Source: Gigaspora margarita (taxonomy: Eukaryota; Glomeromycota; Glomeromycetes; Diversisporales; Gigasporaceae). Taken from it: a stretch of DNA of 64,000 bases. The stretch lies in contig WTPW01002266.1 in NCBI GenBank assembly GCA_009809945.1, forward strand, positions 35,373 through 99,372. The letters are read 5' to 3'. Positions within the stretch are counted from its first letter, which is position 1. The number at the start of each line of letters is the position of its first letter. The position numbers were made by a program, and so were the translations under genes. This document shows positions 34,771 to 45,905 of this stretch, one piece after another. The notes under the pieces were generated by a model, which ran no database searches, had not been told where the DNA came from, and worked only from the letters and a program-made list of their open reading frames with translations.

Positions 34771-35556
34771 TTCTCATATAAGTTTATTTCAGTTTGCGAT
34801 GAAATGATTCAAGAAAAACTGCTGATAAAAGAGTTTCCAAAGCGTTTTTATTCGATTGTGAAGAGCTAGAGAACTGGTATTAATAAGTAAGAAGAAATAT
34901 TTAAATAAACCTATAACTTTTACTGAATTAACAATTACAAAACAATTATTCAAATTGATACTTTTTTACATTAATTTTTAAGCCATCTGATCAATGATTT
35001 ACTTCTTTCAATGAGAGACAAATTTTGCATTCGCCAATAGGAACTTGGGGGAATTAGTAAACCCAAAATTCTGGACTGGATCGCTCATACAATACTTTAA
35101 AATGATGCAGATCTGATTACTAGATCAAGAGAATTTTGGCTATAAAAATTATACATACGAAGTTCTTTTTCTCAGATGAATGCATTATTTAATTTTTTTT
35201 ATTTATTGATATTTTTATTTTTTTATTTTATTTATTTTTTTTTTGCTCCTTTCTTTTGTAATAGGAATTTAATGTTAACTGCTGAATCAAATTTATCTGA
35301 CCTAATTAGCATCTCAACTATAGTCTCTAGACAAATTTAACTTGAAATCAATTAGTTATAATAGATTACATTTTATATGTTCATTTCATTTGCCCCCTCC
35401 CCCTCTTCCGAGAGTCTTGGAAAGTGATGTTAACCGAAAAATTACCTTATGCAGTATGTAGATCTTGTATTGAATTTACCATCTTAGGTAGTGTTCCCAC
35501 AAAACATTGTTCATTTGACCAATCAAATTCAGGATCTGATGTACTGTGATAGTTAA
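34771..35556. other. duplicated intergenic sequence
   Basis: No gene recognised; colinear with 48001-48687, with deletions in the latter. Confidence 0.5.
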
Positions 35557-35887
35557 CGCCCTTAAATGTCTATCTAAATTTGTGAAATGCAGTTTTACTA
35601 AATATGCGCATGCCGATTAGATTAGCTAATGCTACCAACCATTTATGGCGAGAAAATCACTAAAAAAAGAAATTTGCTATATCACGAACTAGCTTATTAG
35701 CCCATGTCTCTGGCATGGGATTAAGGGGTTATTTTAGTAGTCAATTTAATGTGAAGTAATAGATGATTACATGGTCAAAAAGAAGAACAGCTACATGACC
35801 TTTCACCTCAAAAGCACTATTACAGATAAGAACAATGCATCTGATAATCAGAAAATAGTGCAGAGGAAGTAATGATAAGGTTAGTAT
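35557..35887. other. intergenic, nothing seen
   Basis: No ORF or repeat recognised. Confidence 0.4.
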
Positions 35888-36142
35888 TAGGGTTCCTCAA
35901 AGTTGAATCGAATCAAATATTAGGCATATTTGAATTTGATCAAATCGAATAAGCTCTTAATTTGAATTTGATTTGATCAAATCAAATCAAATCAAATTTA
36001 TTTGTAATTTTTATTAAATATTTTGAATCGAATCGAATATTTTGTCAATTTGAATTTGATTTGATTTGAAATTTCTGTATTTGAATTTGATTTAGGATCG
36101 AATATTTGATTGAATCAAATCAAATCGAATTGCAGAACTCTA
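35888..36142. mobile_element. 255-bp hAT-like MITE with TTTGATTT words
   Basis: Ends TAGGGTTCCTCAAAGTTG and, reverse-complemented, TAGAGTTCTGCAATTCG. The 8-bp duplication GTTAGTAT is perfect (35880-35887 and 36143-36150). Almost the whole interior consists of AATTTGATTTGATCAAATC-type words in both directions. Confidence 0.9.
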
Positions 36143-36559
36143 GTTAGTATATGACAATAGTATATGCATAGAATTAAGAATTGGAAGGTATCAAGTATAA
36201 GAATTGGGACAATATAGCCAGGTCTGTAGGTGCTTGAACTGAATTTGTGCAAATTGTGCAACTTGCTTCAAGATAAAAATAATACATGTTTCTATTATTC
36301 ATTTCTTATCCATAATTCTTCATTTACAGCTAACTTGCTTGGCAAGCAGGACTGGCTTCAATCCTACAGCGACTCCCAGTGCAATTATGATTGTTTTGTC
36401 ATAGGATGCCATTGCTGTTCTGGCTGACACAGGTCAGTCACTTGTTTCTCAATCATGATTCTGCCAAAATTTCAATAAAAGCACCTTCAGCTTCTGGCAT
36501 AGTCAAAATAAATACTATGCGTGTATAATGTGAATGCTTTTCGATTATAATAAATGATT
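36143..36559. other. intergenic with possible exon-like stretch
   Basis: Between an ACAG at 36330 and ACAG/GTCAGT near 36431 is a higher-GC stretch that could be read as an exon in one frame (ANLLGKQDWLQSYSDSQ), but a TGA precedes the candidate donor. Not supported as a gene. Confidence 0.2.
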
Positions 36560-37005
36560 ATAATTAATTATACATCAACTTGAAATACAATCATCAAAGT
36601 GAACAGAATTAAACAACACACTCACCCTGATGATTTATTGAATGATTAGATGATACAATCATTAAAATGAACTGAATTAAACATCATACTCACCCTGATT
36701 ATTTTATTGAATGATTAAATAATAATGGTTAATGATACATTGTCCTGAAACACAATCGTTAAAGTGAAAAAAATTAAAACTTCATACTATCCTGGTAATT
36801 TATTGAACAATTAAATGATTACAGTTCTTCTAAAATGCAATCATTAAAATGAACAGAATAAAATTCATACTCACACCATAATTTATTAAACAAATAAATA
36901 ATTATAGTTAATTATCTTAAAAACTATCTTTAAAGTGAAAATAATTAAACTTTATACTCACTCTGGTAAATTATTGAACAATTATCATAATTCATAGATT
37001 GATTA
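36560..37005. repeat. degenerate minisatellite, about 75-90 bp unit
   Basis: Five to six units share TTGAAATACAATCATCAAAG, AAGTGAACAGAATTAAA, CATACTCACCCTG and TTTATTGAATGATTA. Units are progressively diverged. A lone related unit lies at 16315-16390. Confidence 0.75.
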
Positions 37006-37305
37006 CAAAAATATGATAATGTAATTATCCAAATGATTAAATGTTATAATAATTTACAATTTTAAATAGGAATTAACTAAAATTTTTTCACACAATCTGA
37101 TCACATTTTGGAATAGGTTGGTTTGCTTTGAAATTACATTATTCACCTTCTTTTACAGAGTTTTTTTTTTGTTAGTTGATAGAAATCAACAGATTCGAGA
37201 GCAGAGATAAGCCAATCTCATGTGAATTAGCATATGAAGTAAAATAAACACAAAATTTTAATCAGTTGCCTATTCGGGCACTGTCCAATACTAACAACGA
37301 TTGTT

Positions 37306-37750
37306 AGGATCTGACATAACAAGAAACAAGGTACAGATAAAACTGCCATGCCACTCTCCCAATTCTTTAACTCAAAGTCAGTCTGCTCAATGCAGTGTGG
37401 GAGACCGCCAGCACAGTGTCTGAAATTCAATTTTTAAATTAGTTGCAGGCCACAACCAAATAAAAAAAATATTTGCGGATTATAAAAATTTATAAAATTC
37501 AGTTGTGCACATAAGCATTTATTAGAAATTTATAGTAAATTTTGCAAAATTACGTGCGGAATTTGCATATGCATTTCAGATCTTGACTGCGGAATTTTAA
37601 AATTTGTTGCAGTCCGCAGACTCTGCAACCCAATTTCAGACACTGCGCCAGCATAACAATTCAGCTAATGATGACAATACTGGAGCAATTATAGTTGCTA
37701 TTCCTGAAGCATATCCTATCTCAGCTTATGAATCAATCCTTGTAGTATAG
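37306..37750 (+). pseudogene. possible 3' exon interrupted by a hAT MITE
   Basis: After a TTGTTAG acceptor near 37307 one frame reads GSDITRNKVQIKLPCHS and continues to VGDRQ at 37412. Skipping the element at 37414-37645 and one copy of its duplication, the same frame continues HNNSANDDNTGAIIVAIPE and ends SILVV with TAG at 37748-37750. The composition is protein-like but I do not recognise it and have no upstream exon. The matching frames on both sides of the insertion are the main support. Confidence 0.35.
37414..37645. mobile_element. 232-bp hAT MITE, CAGTG ends
   Basis: CAGTGTCTGAAATTCAATTT and, reverse-complemented, CAGTGTCTGAAATTGGGTTG, with a perfect 8-bp duplication CGCCAGCA (37406-37413 and 37646-37653). 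The TGCGGA and TGCAG words inside both ends are typical of this window's elements. No ORF. Confidence 0.93.
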
Positions 37751-38061
37751 ATTCTGATGATACTAGCAATTATGTAGTAGGACACGTGATGAATTTGTGG
37801 CAAGTTTCGATAATTATTTTTCAATAATAAAAATGTAGTTTTAGATAATAAAATTTTTGGCCAGTATAAGATTATACTGAAATGATATACTGGTCGACAT
37901 TTTTATTATTAACAATTTAACAATTTACTTTAATTTTGATAATTATATATATATTAAATCTGCTTTGATCATCGCATTAGGGCGAAACCTGAGTTGTGAG
38001 GTAGTATATCCACTTGCATTTTTTTGAATTCTAGTACAGAATAGAAAAAAAAAGATCATAA
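37751..38061. other. intergenic, nothing seen
   Basis: No gene or strong repeat recognised. Confidence 0.4.
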
Positions 38062-38224
38062 TATACTTATTTAGTTAGTGCAATTCTGAAAGTCAATAAT
38101 AAAGAACAGTTTTTATAGTGATCTTCATGCACTTTAATCGAGAGAAAAACCTGTTAAAGTGATGCTTAGTTAAACAATTCTCATAGAATAGATAAATATA
38201 GTACTATAAGATGCACATCGTAAT
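38062..38224 (+). repeat. dispersed repeat, interrupted copy (left part)
   Basis: Matches 17390-17560 (TTTAGTTAGTGCAATTC, CACTTTAATCGAGA, AACCTGTTAAAG). Its continuation lies at 40302-40350 beyond the inserted element. Confidence 0.65.
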
Positions 38225-39249
38225 TAGGGTTCTGAAGTTCAGTTCAGTTCAATAGAGGTTCAGGTTCAAGTTCAATGAACCTGAACCTGAACCTGCTCTA
38301 AAAGTTCAATACTGAACTAAACCTGAACTTAAAATTATTTAACATGAATCTGAACCTGAACTTAAAAAAAGTTCAGTTCAGGTTCAGTTCAAGGTTCATG
38401 AACATGTTCATGTTCATAATATATGCACATTTTACCTAAATCACAAAGTTTGAATCAATTAGTAAAATTCAGTGAATTGTATTATTTTATTAATAAAATT
38501 ATTAAAAATTGTTCTACATGAAATTTTACTAATTGATCATAACCTCTTGCACTAAGTAAACTTGTTTAGCACCAAAAAATACATCAAATTAGCATATTTT
38601 ATTTTACTTTTTTTAAAATATGAAGAAAAGATGCTTAATTTTAGAAATTTATATCAAAAATTCAAAATTAAGCATCTTTGACGCAAATTTTAAGGAAAAT
38701 AAAATAAAATATACTGATATGATGTATTTTTTAGTGCTACACAAGTTTACTTAGAGCAAAAAGTTATAATCAATTGGTAAAATTTAGAGAATCATAGCAT
38801 TTTGTATAATTTTATTAATAAAATTATACAAAATGCTATGATTCTCTAAATTTTACCAATTGATCATAACTTTTTGCTCTAAGTAAACTTGTATAGCACT
38901 AAAAAATACATCATATCAGTCTATATTATTTTATTTTTCTTAAAATTTGCTCCAAAGATGCTTAAGTTTGAATTTTTGATAAAAATTTTCAAAATTAAGC
39001 ATCTTTTCTTCAAATTTTAAGCAAAGTAAAATAAAATATGCTGATTTGATGTATTTTTTGGTGCTAAACAAGTTTACTTAGTGCAAGAAATTAGTATTAA
39101 TTAGTAAAATTTAGAGAATCATAGAAATTTATATAATTTTATTAATAAAATTATACAAATTCTAAGATTCTCTAAATTTTACTAATTGATTCTAACTTCT
39201 TGCACTAAGTAAACTTGATCAGCACCAAAAAATACATCATATTGGTATA

Positions 39250-39420
39250 CAAGTTACTCTTGTTATAGTAAAGTCGTTGGGCTGAAGAATTTCTTCACTA
39301 TATCGAATATTCACTATATCAAGAGCTTTTTATATAAAAAAGTTTATATTTGTTCTAAAAAAATCTTTACTATAAGCAATCTTTACTATATTGAGCGTTC
39401 ACTACAATGAGTGTGACTTG
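39250..39420. mobile_element. 171-bp TA-target MITE, CAAGTTACTC family
   Basis: CAAGTTACTCTTGTTATAGT starts it and CACTACAATGAGTGTGACTTG ends it in inverted form, with TA on both sides. It is full of CACTATA/TATAGTGA words. It occupies a B-A junction of the host palindrome array. Confidence 0.85.
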
Positions 39421-39736
39421 TATTTTATTTTACTTTGCTTAAAATTTGAAGAAAAGATGCTTAATTTTGGAAATTTTCATCAAAATTTCAAATTTAAGCA
39501 TCTTTGACTCAAATTTTAAGAAAATAAAATAAAATAGACTGATACATGTATTTTTTAGTGCTATACAGATTTACTTAGAGCAAAAAGTTATGATCAATTA
39601 GTAAAATTTAGAGTATAATAGGAATTTGTATAATTTTATTAATAAAATTATACAAAATGCTATGATTCTCTAAATTTTACTAACTGATTTATACTTCTCA
39701 CTCTAAGTAAACTTGTTTAGTATCAAAAAATACATA

Positions 39737-39909
39737 CAAGTTACTCTTGTTATAGTGAACTCTTGATATAGTGAAGATTGCTTATAGTGAAGATTTTTTG
39801 TAGAACAAATATAAACTTTACTATATAAAAAGCTCTTGATATAGTGAATATTCGATATAGTGAAGAAAATTCTTCAGCCCAATGACTTTACTATACCAAG
39901 AGTGACTTG
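39737..39909. mobile_element. 173-bp TA-target MITE, CAAGTTACTC family, opposite orientation
   Basis: Same ends and TA flanks as 39250-39420. The interior (GAACAAATATAAACTTTACT, ATTCTTCAGCCCAATGAC) is its reverse complement. Confidence 0.85.
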
Positions 39910-40301
39910 TATATTTTTATTTAGCTCAAACTAGTTTGCAAAATTTGACCAGCCCAACCAAACTATGATTGAGTTTGAGTTTAATATAAAGTTTTAAATA
40001 ATAGAATTAGAGTTTGAGTCTGGTCTGGACCAGACCAAACCCGGATCCAAACCTAGAATCACTAATTCATATGAACGCTAGACTGAACCTGAACATATTC
40101 ATGAACTTATGAACTGAACCTGAACCTGCTCTAAAAGTTCAATACTGAACCTGAACCTGAACATGTTTTAAAAAATGTTCAGGTTTAGGTTCAATACTGA
40201 ACCTGAACATGTTTTAAAAAATGTTCAGGTTTAGATTCAATACTGAACCTGAACCTGAACTTGACCTAAGTTCAGTTCAGTTCAGGTTCATAGGAACACT
40301 A

Positions 40302-40941
40302 ATTGTAATGTTCATGTGCAGAATTTCAGTTTCATTGCATTTAATGCATATTTATCATATGTACATATGCATGATGTTTCAAAAACCTGTTAGGTAGAAG
40401 CCTGTCCATGAAACTTCACCATCATCATCGTAGGTTATTCGGCACAGCCATCTAATGAAAGGGTTATTCAGCACCTGAAAATTTTTTTATCCCCCATCCT
40501 TTCCTTGTAGTATAGATTTGAAAGTGTTGTGTATGGTCTATACTCTTGTTCTTGTGCTTGAGGTTGAGGTTGATGTTGATGTTGTGGTAGTGGTTGATAT
40601 TCTTACACTTGCACTAGCCCTTGCAAGATGGTAAGAAAGGCACAACTGTCCAAAATTCGTTGTTTTGTGTAAAAATTGTGCTATTTATTATAGTATATTA
40701 TACCTGTTTTCGTTATTTTGCTCTTTTTCCATATTTTTATTTCAGATTTTTTGCCGCCCTGATCAATTGATAATCATAAAAGCTAAAAACATTTTACATA
40801 TTTTATATTAGCTAGACTAATCGTTTTCTGACAAGATTTTTTAATGGTGATCTCAATTTGTGAAATGTGGTTTTACTAAATTGGTACTTATCACCCGGAT
40901 TGGGTTAATTTTATCTTGTAACAATGACATCTAAGCCATGT
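40302..40941. other. intergenic
   Basis: No gene. A GTTGAGGTTGATGTTGATGTT run near 40563-40600 is a short trinucleotide-like repeat. Confidence 0.45.
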
Positions 40942-42018
40942 TAGGGCTGTAAATCGATTCTATAATAATCATTTTAATCGTTAATCGAATTAGAATCGAT
41001 TCTCATTCTGTATAATTGTTTTAATCATTTTTACAAACAATTAAATATTCTGAAATCGATTCTAAATATATAATCGTTTTATATTAAATATTTAAATGCA
41101 TAAATTTTTGATAAATATTCTCTTCGTTTTAAGTATATGTATAAAAAATATAAAGCTATGTTTATTATTGAAAACAATAGGCTTAAAGTTTAAAAACATT
41201 ATATGCCTTATAATTTTTAATAAGTTACAACGATGTGATTTCAGATAGCTATAGAGGCTTTGAAAAATAATAAGTTAAATAGTAACAAACACAACCGTTT
41301 ATATTTTTTATCTGCTTATCTAAAAACTGAGAATATTAAAAATTAGTGACAGTATTAAATAAATAATATAGAATGGCTTAGTACAAATGATAGGCTTAGG
41401 TGTCTTATTGTTTTTAATAACAAACACAGCATTATATTTTCTTATACATCTAAAAGCAAAGAATATTTATTAAAACATTGTAATAGTCCGTAAGTATAAA
41501 ACTAATAATTATAAAATGGCTAAATACAAATAATAAGCATAAAGATTTTAATTATCGAATGTACTCTATTTTTTATAGTAGTTTTTAAATATATAAATAT
41601 TCGATACAAATAATTTAATTGAGAGTTTATTTTTTGTTCGTATCAATATGGCTACTACAACAAGAGCTAAACGTCATCAACTTGAAAAACAACAAAATAC
41701 TTCATTAATTGAAAATAATAAATTAAATGAAGATGATAGATTAAAAATAATTTGATTTTAGAGTGGAGTTTTTTCTAGCATTCACTTTTTTCTCCACAAT
41801 TTTTTAATTTATATTTTATATAATTATTCTATTTATTACTTTTTTATACATTAAATAAAAAATTAAATTTATATTATTTATAAATAACTTATAGCATTTA
41901 ACAGTACAAAACAGATTAAGGCTCAGTATGACAAATCAAAAGATTCGATCATCGATTCTAAAACGATTTTAGGGATTCGATCATCGATTCTAATTTTTAG
42001 AATCGATTTACAGCCCTA
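40942..42018. mobile_element. 1.1-kb hAT-like element with AATCGATT words
   Basis: Ends TAGGGCTGTAAATCGATTCT and, reverse-complemented, TAGGGCTGTAAATCGATTCT are identical for these 20 bases. The 8-bp duplication AGCCATGT is perfect (40934-40941 and 42019-42026). AATCGATTC and AATCGTTTTA words crowd both ends. It holds the short ORF at 41648-41755. Probably an internal-deletion derivative. Confidence 0.93.
41648..41755 (+). CDS. 35-residue ORF inside the AATCGATT element
   Basis: ATG opens MATTTRAKRHQLEKQQNTS and ends DDRLKII before TGA. It is basic and lysine/glutamine-rich at the start. Its place in a hAT-like element suggests the first codons of a deleted transposase, but no domain is recognisable. 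Confidence 0.3.
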   Translation: MATTTRAKRHQLEKQQNTSLIENNKLNEDDRLKII

Positions 42019-42026
42019 AGCCATGT

Positions 42027-42687
42027 GCGACGTAATAGGTTATTTTATTATAAGGTAATCCCTGGAATAATAATGCCCAGAATGTAGTACGAAGTATTAA
42101 GTATATGGTTTTATGAAGAATAAACCGAAGGCAAAATTTTAAAGCTGATTGGGGGACAATATCTTAAAGCTTATTGGGTTATAAGTTGGTATTCAGAGCA
42201 CAGTTCTTTCTCATGACATATTTATCTGCATTATGTAAGTGTGGAATCTATGCAATTAATCAGGTTTATGCTATCTATGATATCATTTAATGTTCATTTC
42301 GTGTATGTATTATTATACTAGTGATGGACAAAATTTTTAGAGCATATAAAAATTTTATGCGCATGAAATTTATTCACTAAGTACCACATAATTCACTCTG
42401 AATCTATGCTCAAATAAGTAGATTTATCATCGAGATTCCAAGCAGTTGGTAAATCCATGAATTGCGTTAAGTGTTGGGTGAACTATTTACTTACCAAGCA
42501 AGCAATTAAACATGATACTATATGTCATAAGGGCAATTAACGCTAATGACGTGTACTTGACATAATCAATATTGTGAATTTCTCATGACATGTGATCATG
42601 ACCATCCAATTTTCACACGTGCAAAATGATTGGTAAAAATGTACAGGACACTCGTGACGAGATGATAATTTTATTATAAGGAGATAC
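42027..42687. other. intergenic, nothing seen
   Basis: No gene or repeat recognised; ends at the second segmental duplicate. Confidence 0.4.
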
Positions 42688-44397
42688 CGACGCGTATACC
42701 AAATTGTAAACACCAGTTAAATTATCTTCGGACGTAACATCGTTATGCTTAGATTTTATCCCAACACTAACTTAGGCTTTCTACTGTCATGATCTTGAAA
42801 CATGAGATATCAGTAGGCTTTGTCTGACAAAGATATTCGTCATGTCAACAGGAATCATCTGATTCTTGTTGAGAAGAGATCCTTTTACAGGAATTCCTCC
42901 CTTTATAGGTCCAATCGTGAAGATCCCAAAGGCGGGCGAACAAAAAGCGTTTAATTATTATAAAAATTCTGTTAGCATGAAAAAGAGTTATTAATAGATG
43001 AGTATGAGTCAAAAAGAGTGAATGAATACCTGATTTAATCATGGAGGATTTTATTGGTGTTTTGCAAGAGAACTCTTTGTAGAATTAAATAGACCAACGA
43101 AAGAAAGTAGTGCTTACAATAGAATAATTTATTTAATTTATGTACATCGAATCATGTATTTAGGGACTCGAATTTGTCTCAATAAAGTTTTCTTAGATTC
43201 TACCACTTAAATAAATCAAAATGCATTTATATTTTATTTATCGAATTCTCATCTTTATTACACTTGTTCTATAGTTACTTTATCATGAATACATTTTTAC
43301 GATCGTACATCATTGTCGTAATTAATTGTTCTATCGCATACGTCATTGCTTAACTATTCGATCTATCACATTTTACTGCATCAAATGTCTTAGATTATTC
43401 CAAGAATTAATCCAACTTACCAATTAATCAACAGATCTAGCGTATAATTTATCGCCCATAATAATATCTTATTTTCCGCAAACTTTCATCCCTTATCTCC
43501 CCCTTCTATTTATAATAACCCAACATTTTTTTCACTCAGTCTTCTAAGTTAATCATACTAGCTACCGGATGTTCTCACGATTCGATAGCACACTTGTACA
43601 TGTTATTCTATCATTTAGCTTTTTAATAAACACGAAGAATAAAAGAACTAAAAGATCCAGTAATTCCTGTTGTAAACCATTTACAATTTCATATTTTCCA
43701 TTTACAACTTCATTAATTCCATTAATGCGCTTACGGACGGTAAATTATCTATTTTACTATATGTATGTTTGAATATATAAATTTACTTCAGTTTTAAATT
43801 CCTGTACGCTCATATTGATTTTGTAAAATGCTGTTTTGATAATTCTTCTTTCAAATAATTTGTAAGACTTTGAACTATATTATATTCAAAAATTATAGTA
43901 TGAGGAAGGTTTATAACTGAAAATTTTTTTTGAAGAAATACCCGTAGTTTTGTTGCAGATAGAGATCTAACCGAGAATAAAAAAATGAATATTCATATTT
44001 CGGTTTTGCAGCCGTAGTACGGGTTCAAGGATCTTTTTGCTACAAGGCAGTGCAAAAACCCCTTGTTTCGGCTTCGGTAGCTGTAGCAGTAGTTTAAAGA
44101 TGGTTTATTAATTGGATGCTCACGAATCATGTTCGTAAATTCACAAATACTTATTCGTAAATACTTATTTAACATTACCTTACCCTTCAAATCAATTCAT
44201 TCACATTAATTTAGTCTGCAAGTATAAAAACAGCAAATCATGCTCATCATTTAAGTTCATAAATACTTATTTACCATTGACTAATACTCTTAAAAATCAT
44301 TTCATTCGGTAAGTGAATATAAAGATGATTTATTAATCTATGGAATTAAGACAGAATTATGATCGTAGATAATTATAACACGTATCAAGCATATAAT

Positions 44398-45905
44398 TTA
44401 GGGTGTATACTAAATTAATACAGTATGGTAGTATAAGTTGGTACGTACGGTTGTTTAAAATTATAAGGAAAAAGTATACTTAGACATACTTTTACATATT
44501 TAATACATGATTGATATTTGACCTAAATATTTGGGGTTGTGACAATCATTGTGTGACGAATAAGAATTAACAATATAAATTATAAGAGTAATTGTATATT
44601 CGTCACTATTAATTACACAGACATTCATCACATCCACGCCTTCAAATATTTGATTTTACGTATGATAATTCCTATTTTGTCTATAATAACTTTCTTACGT
44701 AAAATATTCATTTTTTTATTAGATTGTTGCAAATGGATAACGCTGATGTATTCGACGTTGAAAATTTTCAATTTGTCCAAGTAACCACGAATTCGAACAA
44801 GTAAATATATAAATTTTTTTTCAAAAATTTTAATTTATTATCAAGAATCAAAGCCTAATTATTTGATAGAGGATCAATTGACGATGAAGAAAATTTCGGA
44901 TATAGCCTGTTTTATATCCCAGTTTCACACTAAAACTATACGATAAATAGTTACTAAAGTACACGGAACTTGGGTATATCGTAAACAAGAAATGATAAAA
45001 ATGAATTAAAGGCAAAAAATTGTATCAAATAGAAAAGGCTAATATTTATTTAAATTATTTTTGTTAATTATATATATAATATACTAATTTTTTTATATTT
45101 AGCAACAAAACATAAATCCACTAATGCTTATGTACTGTACGTAGAAGAATTTTTCACTATCAACAATAATATTATAAGAAATTATATCATAAACTGGTTT
45201 TCAAGATGCAATTGATGCAACAGGACCGTCAAAAACAACCTTAGATAAATTCTGAAAATTTATCCACGTTGCAAATAACAATAAAGAAAGAAAAAAAAAC
45301 ACCTTATTAAATTATCAAATTAAAATCATAAAAGTAGCTACTGAAGGAAAGCTATTGAATTTCAAAATTGGCAATTAAAAACAAACTTGGGTTCAGATAC
45401 GTAGTTTGAATTTATTTTATAATAAATATAGTTATTTATCTTGGCGCTTAATTTCAATAAAAATTAATACTTTTGTATTCGCTTGCAATTAATAAATACT
45501 GATCGTAATTTGAAACTTTGCTTTATCATATGTTTAAAAAAAAAATAAATAAATAAAATAAGTAAAAAAATTAAAATCGATCTTTTCGAATATTGGAGCG
45601 ACGCCAAGAGAAAATCAGAACTCAAACTTGTAAAATTATACGTTATTCAAGGATTGAATCCAGTGTTTAAGAACCCAAAGCTTGAAATTGACTTTTCTTG
45701 GTGTTATTCATGTATTAAAAAAACTTCACATACTTCACATGTGTTAAATTAATAAACAACTCGTATGTACAAGTACGAAAATTATTTTTTTAACGCACGT
45801 ACTATTAAAATTTCGTTAAATTTTCGTCCATACGTACTAACTCGTACTACCATACTGTACTATTTTACTATCTACCTTATCTGTTATAATTTAGTATTTA
45901 CAAAA
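44398..45905. mobile_element. element with GTACGTAC words (duplicate 2)
   Basis: It begins TAGGGTGTATACTAAATT, and the right edge contains AATTTAGTATTTACA in inverted sense. GTACGTACGG, ACGTACTAACTCGTACTACC and similar words sit at both ends. It contains the second copy of the possible 43-residue ORF (44733-44800 joined to 44870-44933). Target duplication not established. Confidence 0.55.

Larger units (their letters stand above)
25868..35556 (+). repeat. segmental duplication, copy 1
   Basis: From CGACGCGCATACCAAATTGT onward the sequence is colinear with 42688-48687 in direct orientation, with frequent substitutions and small indels. Most of the length difference (9.7 against 6.0 kb) is explained by the hAT-like element at 27609-30686 and the 487-bp element at 34134-34620, both absent from copy 2. 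Similarity ends after the shared TCAGGATCTGA and GTGATAGTTAA. In the long stretch before 27609 no complete gene is seen. Confidence 0.9.
38225..40301. mobile_element. 2.1-kb hAT-like element with AACCTGA words and A-B palindrome array
   Basis: Ends TAGGGTTCTGAAGTTCAG and, reverse-complemented, TAGTGTTCCTATGAACC. Flanks ATCGTAAT and ATTGTAAT match at seven of eight. GAACCTGAACCTGAAC words crowd the ends (38238-38420 and 40085-40295). The interior has the alternating palindromes seen at 18536-20548: A (TTTTATTAATAAAATT) near 38492, 38817, 39142 and 39640; B near 38650, 38987 and 39476. Arms carry GCACTAAGTAAACTTGTTTA and AAAAATACATCA. Two TA-target MITEs are inserted. No ORF. Confidence 0.85.

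Noticed and set aside
36230-36427. 65-codon frame as a cysteine-rich gene
   Set aside because: Exon-like borders exist, but the frame ends before the donor, and no signal peptide or homologous pattern is seen.
42845-43042. 65-codon minus-strand frame in duplicate 2
   Set aside because: The frame is not the one conserved with duplicate 1; the conserved frame is listed separately.
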